Assembly (NCBI RefSeq): GCF_016427535.1
Contig: NZ_JAELXV010000001.1
Span: 1,364,001-1,428,000, forward strand
Source of the DNA: Hymenobacter sp. BT559
Lineage (GTDB): Bacteria; Bacteroidota; Bacteroidia; Cytophagales; Hymenobacteraceae
DNA: 64,000 bases
Direction: 5' to 3'
Every line of letters begins with the position of its first letter. Within the stretch, counting starts at the first letter, position 1. This document shows, in pieces, positions 29,358 through 39,700 of the stretch. The notes beneath the pieces were generated by a model. The model did not search any database. It was not told the origin of the DNA and saw nothing but the letters and a program-made list of their open reading frames with translations. Position numbers and translations under genes: made by a program.

Positions 29358-30899
29358 TTAGTAACCAGGGTTCTGAGTTACGTTGCCGCCCGAGAGCTGA
29401 ATCTGGGGCGTCGGAATCGGGAAGAGGTTATTCTTCTCCGAAATCTGGTCCTTCACCTTGCCCTTGTCGTAGGGGTCGGTGCTGGTGAGCTGCGCTTTAT
29501 TGAAGGCCGTCATCACGTCAACCAAGCGCTTCTGGCGCACTAGGTCGTAGTAGCGGTGGCCTTCCATAGCCAGCTCGAGGCGGCGCTCCAGCCAGATGTC
29601 ATTGAGTAGCTGCGTGCCTGACGAGGTGCGCGGCAGCACCGTGCCAGGGCTGAGGCGATTGGCGCGAGCGCGCACCAGGTTCAGCGAGGTCAGGGCTTTG
29701 GCGTCCTGGCCCAGCTTGTTCGAGGCCTCGGCGTGGATGAGCAGCAGGTCGGCCAAGCGCATCTCAATGCGGTTGAGCGGCGCGTGGTTTTGCTCGTTGG
29801 CGGGGCGGTCGGCTAGGGGCAAGAACATCTTGCGGCTAATGCGGCCCGACTCGTTTTCGCTCACCTTGGTATCGTAGTTCGAGTAGTCGAAATTGGCCGT
29901 TTTGGGGCCGACATTGTCACCCTGCTTGATGATAGTCCACTGGCGGCGCGGGTCATTGCCAAAGGCCTGCTCTAGGTTGCTGCTGGGCGTGTTGAAGCCC
30001 CAGCCGCCGTCGGCGCGGCTGCGCATTACCACCGTGAGGGCGGTGCCAAGGTTGAAGGTCTGGTTGGCGTTGTAGTTGAGCTCAAAAATTGACTCGACGC
30101 CGTTGGGGTTGCTCACGCTCCACACCTTGTCGAAGTCACCTAGGCTGTACTGGTTCGAGTTGATAACCGTTTCGGCGGCCGTCTGGGCCAGGGCCCACTG
30201 TTCGGTAAAGAGGTAGGCTTTGGCTAGGTAGGCATTGGCGGCGCCTTTGGTGGCGCGGCCTTTGTCGGCGCTGGCGCGGGCGTTTTTCTCGGGCAGCGCA
30301 GCGGCGGCTTCCTGAAAGTCCTTAATAATCTGCGCGTAGCACTCGGCGGCCGTAGCGCGCTTGAGGGTCACGGCATCGGCGGGCGACACGGGAGTGAGCA
30401 CCAGCGGCACTCCGCCGTAGCCCTTCACTAGCTCGAAGTAGTTGTAGGCCCGGATAAACTTGAGCTCGCCAATGAGCTGCTGCTGTAAGGTGGGGTCGAT
30501 GGGCGCCTTGGCGATGCCCACTAGCGCGGCGTTGCAGTTGCCAATCGACTGGTAGATGTGCGTGTAGCGGTTGTCGAACCACTCGTTGTTGGGTAACCAG
30601 AAGAAGCGGGCGAAGTCGCCAAACTCGCGCTGGTCGCCGGCAATGGCGTTGCCCTTCCAGGCATCGTCTGAGCCCGCATCGCCAAACATGCGAGTGCGGT
30701 CAATCTGCCACCAGTCGCTTTGGTCGGCCAGGGCGTAGCAGCCCATCACGGCCGCCTTGCACTCGTCGGCGGTGGTGTAGTAGTTATCGGTGGTTTGCTG
30801 GCCCTGGGGCGATTGGTCCAGGAAAGTAGAGCACGACTGCGTACCTAGGCTCAAGCTCAGGCCCAGCGCCAGGGTGAATAGGCGGGAGTAATTTTTCAT
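29358..30899 (-). CDS. SusD/RagB family outer-membrane glycan-binding lipoprotein
   Basis: A 513-residue lipoprotein; the lipobox LSLGTQSC places the modified cysteine near residue 23. The body follows the SusD pattern: N-terminal FLDQSPQG, TPR-like helices (LIGELKFIRAYNYFELVKGYGGVPLVL) and the C-terminal LADLLLIHAEASNKLG and ERRLELAMEGHRYYDLVR signatures of the RagB/SusD domain. It forms the lid of the SusC transporter and captures oligosaccharides at the cell surface. It starts 21 bp after the susC stop and is clearly cotranscribed with it. Confidence 0.95.
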   Translation of the reverse strand: MKNYSRLFTLALGLSLSLGTQSCSTFLDQSPQGQQTTDNYYTTADECKAAVMGCYALADQSDWWQIDRTRMFGDAGSDDAWKGNAIAGDQREFGDFARFFWLPNNEWFDNRYTHIYQSIGNCNAALVGIAKAPIDPTLQQQLIGELKFIRAYNYFELVKGYGGVPLVLTPVSPADAVTLKRATAAECYAQIIKDFQEAAAALPEKNARASADKGRATKGAANAYLAKAYLFTEQWALAQTAAETVINSNQYSLGDFDKVWSVSNPNGVESIFELNYNANQTFNLGTALTVVMRSRADGGWGFNTPSSNLEQAFGNDPRRQWTIIKQGDNVGPKTANFDYSNYDTKVSENESGRISRKMFLPLADRPANEQNHAPLNRIEMRLADLLLIHAEASNKLGQDAKALTSLNLVRARANRLSPGTVLPRTSSGTQLLNDIWLERRLELAMEGHRYYDLVRQKRLVDVMTAFNKAQLTSTDPYDKGKVKDQISEKNNLFPIPTPQIQLSGGNVTQNPGY

Positions 30900-30920
30900 G
30901 ACGGTGGCGGGTGGGGAGAG

Positions 30921-33900
30921 TTAGAAGCTGATGTTGGCGCCCACCAGGTAGGTGCGGTTGGTGGGGTAGTTGCCGAGGTCGATGCCGCGGTTCAAGGCCG
31001 ACGAAGCATCGGTGTACGAGCGGCCGTAGCCGATTTCGGGGTCGGCGCCGCTGTACTTGGTGAAGGTGAACAGGTTCTGGCCGCTCACGTAGAGGCGCAG
31101 GCCAGCCATGTGCAGGGCGCTGGTTACCTCCTTGCGGAAGGTGTAGCCCACTTGTAGGTTGCGGACGCGGGCGTAGGAGCCGTTCTCCACGTAGAAGTTG
31201 TTGAAGCGCGTCAGGTTCTGGTTGTTGTCGTTGGCCGTGATGCGGGGCACCGTGTTGGAAGAGCCTTCGCCATTCCAGGCGGTGTTTTCGAGGCCGGCTA
31301 TCTTGTTGTAGTTGTAGCTGCCCGAGTACCACCAGCCTTTGCTGGCGTTCACGATGTCGTTGCCGAGGCTACCCACCAGCGAGGCTTGCAGGTCGAAGCC
31401 CTTGTAGCCCATGTTCAGGTTCACGCCAAAGGTCATGGCCGGCGTGGGGTTGCCGATGTATTTCTGGTCGTCGGCATTAATCACGCCGTCGCCGTTGAGG
31501 TCCGCAAAGCGGAAGTCGCCGGGCTTGGCATTGGGCTGAATGACGGTGCCATTGGCCGACTTGTAGGAGTCAATCTCGCCCTGGTTTTGGAAGATGCCCG
31601 TGTTCTGGTAGCCGTAGAACGCGCCCACGTAGCCACCTTCCTCGGTCTTGGATGGCCGCCCGAAGATGGGCGTATTGCCCGAGTACAGCGCTTGGCCGTT
31701 GGCCAGCGTACCGATTTTGCTGATGGCGCGGGTGCCGTTGATGCTCAGGCCGTAGGTGAAGGCGCCTTTGTTTTCGGCGTAGCCCACTGTGAAGTCCAAA
31801 CCGTTGGTTTTCATGCTGCCGATGTTGGTCACCGGGCTGTTGTAGCCGTAGCCAGCGTGGCCCGGAATGGCCTGGGCCATAAGCATGTCGGTGGTGTTGC
31901 GGCGGAACACGTCGAAGGTAGCCGTCAGGCGGTTCTGGAAGAAGCCGAAATCAATACCTAGGTCGTAGTCCTCTACGGTTTCCCACTTCACGTTGGGGTT
32001 GGGTACGTTGCTCTGGATAACCGCCACTTGCGCCGTGCGGTCGTCGCCGGTCACGTAGTAGGTCTTGGAGAACGTGCCGGTGTAGGCCGAGTTGGTGATG
32101 CCGTTGAAGCCGGCGCCGCTGAAGGTGCTGATGTTCTGGTTGCCCACGCGGCCCCAGCTGGCGCGCAGCTTCAGGAAGTTCAGGGTCTCAAACGACTTCA
32201 TAAACTCCTCGTCGGTGATGAGCCAGCCCGCCGACAGCGAGGGGAACGTGCCCCAACGGTTGTTGGTCGGGAATACCGACGCCCCGTCGCGGCGTATGCT
32301 GGCCGACAGCAGGTAGCGGCCCTTGTAGTCGTACGTCAGACGCCCGATAAGCGAGGCAATCGTATTCGTGTAGGTATTGCCGTTAGCATTGTAGTTGGCC
32401 GTGGCCGCGTCGAGCTGGCGCAGGCTAGGGTCATTGCTCGGAATGGCCTGGCCCGAAGCCACCTCATTATTCAGCCTGAACTTCTCGAACGTGGCAGCAG
32501 CCAGGGCCGTGAAGTTGTGGTCGCCCAGCGACTTCGTGTAAGTCAGGGTGTTGGTGTTGTTCCAGTAGAGGTACAGGTTGTGCTCGCGCGTCACCTGGTT
32601 TACTTGGTTGCGCTCGTTGGCGTCGATGGTGTAGAACGGCGAAAACGCGTTGCGCTCGTAGAAGTTGGTGTTCGTGCCAAAGCGCGTTTCGGCAATCAGG
32701 CCCGGAATAAACTCGTAGTTGGCGTACACGTTGCCCACCAAGAAGTACTGGTTACGCTTGTCGTCGTTGCGCTCCACCACGGCCAGCGGGTTGCCAATGT
32801 CGGTGGGCGAGGCCCCGTAATTGTCGTAGGGGTTACCAGTGTTGCGGTCCTGGCGGGGCGAGGTGATGGGGTCATCGTTGAACGCATCCCGAAACAGACT
32901 ACCATTATTGAGGTACTTCTGGTTGGTCATCGAGATGTTCAAATCCTGGCCCACCTTGAGGTGTTTGGCTGCTTGGTACTGGGTTTTCACGCGCAGCACG
33001 AGGCGGTCGAAGTCGGTGCCGCGTACCAGGCCCCGCTCCTTGTAGTAGCTAAGGCCCGTAGAATACTGCACCTTATCGGAGCCGCCCGACAGACCTAGGG
33101 AGTAGTTTTGGGTGATGCCGCGCTGCCGAATCTGGTCCCACCAGTTAGTGCTTTGGGTGTACTGGTCGGGGTTGGCGTACACGGGCTGGTTGCCCGAGTT
33201 GGTAGCCGCTAGGTTCATGATGCGAGCGTACTCGCTGGCCGACGCCATATGGGGCACCCGCGTGGGGTTCGATACCCCGTAAGTAGCATCAACCGTAATC
33301 ACCGGCGCGCTCACCGAGCCCGCTTTGGTCGTGATGAGCACTACGCCATTGGCCGCCCGCGAGCCGTAGATGGCCGCCGAAGCCGCATCTTTGAGCACCG
33401 TGAGGGTGGCAATGTCCTTCGGGTTGAGGTAGTTGATGTCATTCACCGGCAGGCCGTCTACCACGTAGAGCGGGCTGTTGCCGTTGATGGTCGAGATACC
33501 ACGCACCAAAATCTGGGGCTGGCTGCCCGGCTCAGAGCCGGCGCTGGTTACGGTCACGCCGGCGGCCTTGCCTTGCAGGGCTGAGCCTACGTCGCTCACC
33601 GTCAGCTTCGAGAGCTCGGCGCCCTGCACCGTAGTTACGGCGTTGGTCACGGTCCGCTTTTCCTGCGAGCCGAAGCCGATGACTACGGCCTCGTCGAGGG
33701 CCTGGGCGCTCGCGGTTAGCTTTATGCTTAGACCCTGGCCAGTGGCGGCCACTTCCTGGCGCTCGTAGCCGATGTAGGAAATAACGAGGGTAGGGGTAGC
33801 TGTGCCCTCGGGCACCCGCAGCGAGAAGCGGCCGTCGGCGTCGGTGGTGGTGCCAACGGTGGTGCCTTTTAGTACCACCGTTACGCCGGGTAGACCGGCG

Positions 33901-34061
33901 CCTTTTTCATCAAGTACGGTGCCGCTCACGGGCGTGTCGGCGGCTGGCGCGCGGCGGGCGGTACCTAGGGAAGCGCCCTCGGTGGGGAGAGCGGCAGCGG
34001 GTGCGGCGGCCACTGCCAAGGGCAGCATGGCTCCGCACAGGAGTATAGATTTTGCTTGCAT
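30921..34061 (-). CDS. SusC/RagA family TonB-linked outer-membrane transporter
   Basis: About 1046 residues from the ATG at 34061, which opens a signal peptide (MQAKSILLCGAMLPLAVAAA); an upstream in-frame ATG adds 53 residues lacking export features. A carboxypeptidase-like regulatory domain (VSGTVLDEKGAGLPGVTVVL) is followed by the plug with SKLTVSDVGSALQGKAAGV and ISTINGNSPLYVVDGLPVND, then a 22-strand barrel ending in an aromatic NRTYLVGANISF. It imports glycan oligosaccharides with SusD, driven by TonB. No N-terminal STN domain is visible, so anti-sigma signalling is unlikely; control is expected from the nearby hybrid two-component regulator. Confidence 0.95.
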   Translation of the reverse strand: MQAKSILLCGAMLPLAVAAAPAAALPTEGASLGTARRAPAADTPVSGTVLDEKGAGLPGVTVVLKGTTVGTTTDADGRFSLRVPEGTATPTLVISYIGYERQEVAATGQGLSIKLTASAQALDEAVVIGFGSQEKRTVTNAVTTVQGAELSKLTVSDVGSALQGKAAGVTVTSAGSEPGSQPQILVRGISTINGNSPLYVVDGLPVNDINYLNPKDIATLTVLKDAASAAIYGSRAANGVVLITTKAGSVSAPVITVDATYGVSNPTRVPHMASASEYARIMNLAATNSGNQPVYANPDQYTQSTNWWDQIRQRGITQNYSLGLSGGSDKVQYSTGLSYYKERGLVRGTDFDRLVLRVKTQYQAAKHLKVGQDLNISMTNQKYLNNGSLFRDAFNDDPITSPRQDRNTGNPYDNYGASPTDIGNPLAVVERNDDKRNQYFLVGNVYANYEFIPGLIAETRFGTNTNFYERNAFSPFYTIDANERNQVNQVTREHNLYLYWNNTNTLTYTKSLGDHNFTALAAATFEKFRLNNEVASGQAIPSNDPSLRQLDAATANYNANGNTYTNTIASLIGRLTYDYKGRYLLSASIRRDGASVFPTNNRWGTFPSLSAGWLITDEEFMKSFETLNFLKLRASWGRVGNQNISTFSGAGFNGITNSAYTGTFSKTYYVTGDDRTAQVAVIQSNVPNPNVKWETVEDYDLGIDFGFFQNRLTATFDVFRRNTTDMLMAQAIPGHAGYGYNSPVTNIGSMKTNGLDFTVGYAENKGAFTYGLSINGTRAISKIGTLANGQALYSGNTPIFGRPSKTEEGGYVGAFYGYQNTGIFQNQGEIDSYKSANGTVIQPNAKPGDFRFADLNGDGVINADDQKYIGNPTPAMTFGVNLNMGYKGFDLQASLVGSLGNDIVNASKGWWYSGSYNYNKIAGLENTAWNGEGSSNTVPRITANDNNQNLTRFNNFYVENGSYARVRNLQVGYTFRKEVTSALHMAGLRLYVSGQNLFTFTKYSGADPEIGYGRSYTDASSALNRGIDLGNYPTNRTYLVGANISF

Positions 34062-34183
34062 CAGCAAGAAGATATGCGACGGGCCAATGCCCGCCTGGGT
34101 GGGGAAAATGTGGAAATCAGCTCGACTTGCGTTTCGAAGCAGGCGGTGGACACCGGCTCGGAAAAAGGGCGCAAAAGAGGATG

Positions 34184-34229
34184 TAAAAGTACCGGCCGCC
34201 TTGCCCCCCAGGGGGCGCATTTTTCGGCA
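34184..34229 (-). promoter_or_regulatory. Probable susC promoter and shared upstream block
   Basis: On the minus strand TACTTTTA (34191-34184) resembles the Bacteroidota -7 element TAnnTTTG. Upstream of it lies the block whose plus-strand reading is AGGGGGCGCATTTTTCGGCA (34210-34229). The same block, AGGGGGCTTTTTTCGGCA, precedes GH35, and the distance from the -7 element to its far end is 38 bases in both. It lies about 125 bp before the susC start and is a candidate site for the PUL regulator. Confidence 0.55.
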
Positions 34230-34296
34230 GAAGGGGGGCCAAAACCCGGCATTCTCAGCCGACCATTGAAAACCGCTTGTTAGGTAATGTGCTAAA

Positions 34297-34321
34297 AATA
34301 AAATGTATAGTGCATTTTATT
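34297..34321. promoter_or_regulatory. AT-rich palindrome upstream of susC
   Basis: AATAAAATG and CATTTTATT form perfect inverted arms around a seven-base spacer. It lies in an AT-rich patch that contrasts with the GC-rich surroundings, about 110 bp upstream of the susC -7 element. It could be an operator or a bend; nothing shows which. The rest of 34062-34480 holds the susC leader, promoter block and GH35 terminator. Confidence 0.4.
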
Positions 34322-34358
34322 AGTGCTCCAGAAATGAAGGCCCACAGGCCTGCCACGC

Positions 34359-34399
34359 AAAAGGGAGCAACCCTGCGCCTGGCAGAGTTGCTCCCTTTT
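34359..34399 (-). terminator. Terminator after the GH35 gene
   Basis: Thirteen-base perfect arms (AAAAGGGAGCAAC / GTTGCTCCCTTTT) flank a 15-base loop, with T-runs in both directions. It separates the GH35 transcript from the susC promoter, showing that GH35 is not simply the first gene of the susCD operon. Confidence 0.88.
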
Positions 34400-34480
34400 T
34401 CAGCGCCGAGCGCCTAGGTTAGTGAGGTGCTTTTAGCTGGCGTTGCCCCTCGATTTGGGACGACTAGCAGCCCTACGAGT

Positions 34481-36406
34481 CTACAAAGACCCGAGCGGTT
34501 TCAGCTCGCTGAGGATGGGATGGTCGAGGCCAGCCAGGCTAGCTTGCTGAGGCTTGAGCAGCTCGAGTACGGTAATCTCATTGGCGCCTTTTTTCAGCCA
34601 CTCGGCCGGCACGTACAGCGTTTGCTGCGGGCCGATGCCCCAGTAGCGCCCTAGGTTGTGGCCGTTGACCCACACGCTACCCTTGCCCCACTGGCGCAGG
34701 TCGAGGTAGGTGTCGGTGGGCGTGGTTATGGTAAAGGTGCCGGTGCGCAGCACCGGGCCGCTGGTGGCGGTGGGGGCCGCCGCGCTAGCCTTGGCCACGG
34801 CCGGAGCTTGGTCGAAAGGCAGGCCGTACTGCTGCCAGCCAGTGAGCTCCTTGCCACCTAGGGTCACGCTTTTAGTGATGCCCTTGTTATTCTGGAGCAG
34901 GTACTCGCCAAAGTTGATGCGGCCTAGGTTCTCAACCAGGATGTCGAGCTGCACCTTGCCGGCGGGCAGCGTCACGCGCATGCTGTCCTGGCGCTCGCGG
35001 CGGTCGAGGGTGCCCACGCGCTGGCCATTTACCAGTACCACGGCGTAGTCGCGCAGGTCGCGCAGCTTGAGCACTTGCGCACCGCCACCACCGGCCACGG
35101 TAGTGCGGTAGAGCACGAAGCCGTAGGCCTGCTTGAGGGCCTCAAACGTAAGCGGCTTTTGGCTGGCTACCGGGGCCGGGAGACGCTCTAGCAGAGGCTG
35201 GCTCTTGGTGAGCTGTACGGCCGGCAGGGCCACACTGGGCTTGGCGGCCGGCACGGGCGGCAGGGGTTGGTTCTTAGGCCGGTACTTGGCAATGACCTCG
35301 CGGAAAGCCCGGAACTTAGCCGTGGGGTTGCCGGCTTCGTCGAGAGGGGCGTCGTAGTCGTAGGAGCTGATTTGGGGCTCGTAGTGGCTGGTGTCACCCT
35401 TGAAGTTGGCCCCGTTCATGAAGCCCCGGGTGGTGCCGCCGTGGAACATGTACATGTTAATGCTCATGCCGGCGCGCAGCACCGAGTCGAGGCCCGGCGT
35501 GTAGCGGGCAGCGGGCACCGTGTGGTGCGGCGCGCCCCACCAGTCGAACCACGCGGGGTACCACTCGGCCACGTAGTAGGGGCCCTTGCCGTCGTGGTTG
35601 GTATTCACAAGCTTGCGAATCTGGCTGGGCTTGTCGGTGCCGTTCACGGCGGGCAGCAGGCCGGGCAGGTGGCCCTTGGCCACGTCATTTACTGGGTCGC
35701 AGGTGTAGAGCAGCCCATCGAAGCCGGCTTGCTCAAATAGGCGCTTGTTTTGGGCTAGGTACACTTTATCCGACCCGTACGACCCATACTCGTTCTCAAC
35801 CTGCACCATCAGCACTGGGCCGCCGTGGTTGACTTGCAGCGGGGCGAGCTGCTTGCCCACGGCTTGCAGGTAGCGGGTGTAGGCCGCAATGTACTGGGGC
35901 TCCTGCGAGCGCACCTTCAAGCCAGATACGTTCTGGAGCCAGTAGGGGTAGCCGCCAAATTCCCACTCGGCGCACACGTAGGGGCTGGGGCGCAAAATTA
36001 CCCACAGGCCTTCCTCCTGGGCCATTTTCACAAAGGCCGCCACATCGTTGTTGCCCGCAAAGTCGTACTTGCCCGGCTGGGGCTCGTGCACGTTCCAGAA
36101 TACGTAGGTGCCGATGGTGTTCAGGCCCATGGCCTTGGCCATCTTGAGGCGGCTGCGCCAGGCCTCGCGCGGAATGCGGGGGTAGTGCAGCTCGCCCGAA
36201 ATCATTTGCAGGGGCTTGCCATCGAGCAAAAACTGGTTGGTGCCCAGCGCAAAGGTGTGCTTGGGCGCCGGGGCTGGCTTAGGGGCGGCCACGGTGGCGC
36301 GCTTGCGAGGCGGTCGGGCTGCGGGTGGGGTAGTGGGGGCGGCTTCGGCCAGGCCGGCAGCCAGCAGCAGCAAAACCAAGTTTTGCGAGAAAGTAGTTTT
36401 TCTCAT
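34481..36406 (-). CDS. Glycoside hydrolase family 35 beta-galactosidase
   Basis: About 641 residues from the inner ATG, where MRKTTFSQNLVLLLLAAGLA is a signal peptide; the upstream ATG adds 33 residues covering the leader. A Pro/Ala/Lys-rich linker follows. The TIM barrel has LQMISGELHYPRIPREAWRS near its start, the acid/base Glu in VENEYGSYG, and the probable nucleophile in YYVAEWYPAWFDWWG. C-terminal jelly-roll domains contain YLDLRQWGKGSVWVNGHNLG, typical of GH35. It removes terminal beta-galactose and complements the GH2, GH30 and GH53 enzymes. It has its own promoter and terminator. Confidence 0.92.
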   Translation of the reverse strand: MRKTTFSQNLVLLLLAAGLAEAAPTTPPAARPPRKRATVAAPKPAPAPKHTFALGTNQFLLDGKPLQMISGELHYPRIPREAWRSRLKMAKAMGLNTIGTYVFWNVHEPQPGKYDFAGNNDVAAFVKMAQEEGLWVILRPSPYVCAEWEFGGYPYWLQNVSGLKVRSQEPQYIAAYTRYLQAVGKQLAPLQVNHGGPVLMVQVENEYGSYGSDKVYLAQNKRLFEQAGFDGLLYTCDPVNDVAKGHLPGLLPAVNGTDKPSQIRKLVNTNHDGKGPYYVAEWYPAWFDWWGAPHHTVPAARYTPGLDSVLRAGMSINMYMFHGGTTRGFMNGANFKGDTSHYEPQISSYDYDAPLDEAGNPTAKFRAFREVIAKYRPKNQPLPPVPAAKPSVALPAVQLTKSQPLLERLPAPVASQKPLTFEALKQAYGFVLYRTTVAGGGGAQVLKLRDLRDYAVVLVNGQRVGTLDRRERQDSMRVTLPAGKVQLDILVENLGRINFGEYLLQNNKGITKSVTLGGKELTGWQQYGLPFDQAPAVAKASAAAPTATSGPVLRTGTFTITTPTDTYLDLRQWGKGSVWVNGHNLGRYWGIGPQQTLYVPAEWLKKGANEITVLELLKPQQASLAGLDHPILSELKPLGSL

Positions 36407-36502
36407 AAGGGCGAAAAGTGGCAGGCCACGGCGGGGCCGGGTAGCCGGGTGGGAAATGCCCCGCGACAGCCAGTGCGGGGAGATGATAGAATTGTGAAGG
36501 GA

Positions 36503-36548
36503 CAAAAGTACCCGCCTGCGCGACCGACCAAGGGGGCTTTTTTCGGCA
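36503..36548 (-). promoter_or_regulatory. Probable GH35 promoter and shared upstream block
   Basis: On the minus strand TACTTTTG (36510-36503) is an exact TAnnTTTG match, with TTG 18 bases further upstream as a -33 candidate. The block AGGGGGCTTTTTTCGGCA (plus strand, 36531-36548) matches the one upstream of susC at the same distance. It sits about 100 bp before the GH35 start. The remaining 36549-36743 region separates this promoter from the divergent regulator gene. Confidence 0.6.
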
Positions 36549-36743
36549 AAAAACGCCCTAAATACCCTGCAAAAGGCCTATTAAAGGGTATCGCACCCGC
36601 AGTGGCATAAGGCCGCCTAGAAACTAGCTGGCAGCTCGAGCCGCCCGGGCGCGAGCTTGGCTGGGGCCGCCGGTAAGCTGCTCGCTGGCCGGTTCGGTGC
36701 TATCTTTCCTTAGCGGATAGCAAGTCCGCTACGGTATTTTAGC

Positions 36744-39700
36744 ATGAATAGGCTGCGAAGATTTCAATGGGTCAGGCTGCTGCTGGGGCTACTCCTGTGG
36801 GGAGCCGGCTTGGGCGCGCAGGCCCAGGATACGCCCCCCGGCGAGTTTCGCTTCGAGCACATCACCGTCGACCAAGGCCTCTCGCACAGCGATGCTATGT
36901 GCATGGCCCAGGACCACGACGGCTTCATTTGGATAGGTACCAATCGGGGCATCGACCGCTACGATGGCTACGGCCTCAAGTCGTACGCGCTGCCCATCAA
37001 CCCCCGCAACGGGCAGTCGAGCAACCGCATTTCGGCCTTGCTGGCCGCTCCGGGCAGGCAGCTTTGGGTAGGCACCGAAAACTCGGGCTTGAGCCGCTAC
37101 GACGCCGACCACGATACCTTCATGCCCTTGGGCACGCAAGTGCTGCCGCCCGCCTACCGTGCCCTAGGTGCTCGCTTGGCCCAGGCCGACGTGAAAGCGC
37201 TTACTACCGACGCCCAGGGCCGCCTCTGGGTAGGCACGGCCCAGGATGGCCTATTTGTGCTGACTTTCGACAAGCAAGGCCAGCCCGCGGCCCTGCGCCA
37301 GCTGCCACCCACGGCTGCTGGCCGGCCACCGCTCGCGGGCATTACGAGCCTAGCCATCGATGCCGACGGCCAAGCCTGGGTAGGCACCAAAAGTGGGGGG
37401 CTAGTGCTGGTGCGCACCACCGAGCCCGCGCTGCCAGTAGAAGCCACCTCGCTGACCATGCCCGTGAGCGCGCTCACCCTCGACCGCCGCGGCGACTTGT
37501 GGGTGGGCACCGAGCGGCAGATTTTCTGGATTCCGGCGGCCAGCCGCCGCACCGGCCACGCGCTGGCTGGTCACGCGCTGCCGCATCACTACCCGCTCAT
37601 TCAGGCGCTGCACCTCGACTCGCTGGGGCGGCTGTGGGCAGGCACGCTCTACGGCCTCTACGTGTGGGAGGCGGGTGTAGTGACGGGCACCGCCCCGCCG
37701 CTGCGCACGGCGCGGCCCACCCTGTTTTTGCCCCGCGATGGCGAGGTGCACGGCTTGAACTCGGAACGCGTGCACCAGATTTTTGAGGGCCGCGACCAAC
37801 TGGTGTGGCTATGCGCCTCGGCGGGCGGCCTCAATAAGGTCGACCTGCGCCAGCGCGCCTTCGGGCACCTGCGGCACCAGCTCACTGGCCAGCCGGCCCT
37901 CTCCAATGCCAACAACTACATCAACGCCATTTATAAGGAAGAGGCGACAAATACGCTGTGGCTGGGCTCGCGCAATGGGGTGTCGGCCTACGACCTAGGG
38001 CGCCATACCTACCGCAGCTACCTCAACCAGCAGTCGGACACGGTGCGGGGCGTGGATGTGGCTACCATCTTTCGAACTGCCGATGGCACGCTCTGGTTTG
38101 GGACCCGCGACAATGGGCTGGTGGCCCTGCGCCGCACCGGTGGGCGCGAGCAACTCACCACCTACCGCCGGCTGCCGGGCGGCTTCGACCTGGCCGCCAG
38201 CAGCATCGAGCACCTAGCCCAGGATGGCCAGGGTACGCTCTGGGTAGCCACGTTTTCGCAGGGCTTGTTTCGCCTAGGTCCCGATGGGCGCCTGCTGGCG
38301 CACTACGACGCTCCGCACGCCGGGCTGCCCACCAGCCGCTTTACCTACCTGCTCTACGACGCCGGGCGCGACGTGCTGTGGGCCAGTACCCGCAACGCAG
38401 GCCTGCTCAAGCTGCGCCCCACCGCCGACTCGCTGCTTCTGCTGCGGCAGTTTGCCTACGATGCCCGCGCGGCCGAGGGCCTGCGCGTGAATTACGTGTG
38501 GCCGCTGCTGCTGGGTAAGAATGGCGACCTCTGGCTAGGTACCATCGGCGGCGGCCTGCACCAACTCACCACCGATGCGCAGGGCCGCGACGTGGTGCGC
38601 CCCTACAGCCGCTACCTGCCCGAGAGCGACGTGGAGAGCCTGCTGGCCGACGAGGCCGGCAACCTCTGGGTAGGCGGCACTGGCCTTTACCGCTTCACAC
38701 CGGCCACCCGCCGCTACCTACGCTACGACGTGGCCGACGGCCTACAAAGCAATGCCTTTAAGATAGGGGCGGCCGCCCGCGGGGCCGATGGTACACTATA
38801 CTTCGGTGGCATTAATGGCATCAATTACTTCCAGCCCTGGGCCATTCAGGCCAACCCCACGCCGCCAGTGGTGCAGCTCACAGGGCTGCGGGTGGTCAAC
38901 CAGCCGGTAGCGGTGGGTCAGCCGTTTAATGGCCGCGTGCTGCTACCTAGGGCGCTGAGTCAGCCCCAAACGGTAACCATCCGGGCGGCCGAAAACGACT
39001 TCTCGGTCGAGTTTGTGGCCCTCAACTATACCAATCCGCAGAAAAACCACTACGCCTACCGCCTGCTGGGTTACAACCAAGGCTGGGTAAGCCCCGGCCC
39101 CGGCCAGCGCACGGCCAGCTTCGCCAACCTGCCGCCTGGCCGCTACACCCTAGAGGTGAAGGCTGACAATGGCGAGGGCGTATGGTCGCCGCGGCCGGCT
39201 ACCATGCAGTTTGAGGTGTTGGCCCCGTGGTACAAAACCTGGTGGGCGTACCTGCTGTACGCCAGCGCGCTGGTGGGAGCCGTTGTCCTGTACCGGCGCA
39301 CCGAAATCACCAAGCAAAACCTACGCAATAAGCTGGCGCTGGAGCATTTGATGGTGGAAAAGGAAAAGGAGCTGACCAACCTCAAGCTGGGCTTTTTCAC
39401 TAATGTGAGCCACGAGCTGCGCACGCCGCTTACGCTCATCCTAGGGCCGATGGAGGAGATAATTGGCTCGTCGGCGCCTATCCACCACCTGCGCGACAAG
39501 GTGCTGCTCATGCACCGGCAAACGCGCAAGCTCTTTGACCTGGTCAACCAGTTACTCGATTTTAGGAAGGTCGAAACCGGCAACGTGCCGCTGCGCGCTA
39601 GCTACGCCAACGTGGTGCGGGCGCTGACTGACATCTTCTCCGTATTCGAGCAAAAAGCCACCGAGCGCCGCATTACCTACCTGCTCGACGTGCCCGCCGA

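Noticed and set aside
32028..33098. Long open frame of 356 codons on the plus strand inside the susC gene
   Set aside because: It is an antisense shadow of a GC-rich gene with clear SusC motifs; its translation is Val/Arg/Gly-rich and has no recognisable domain.
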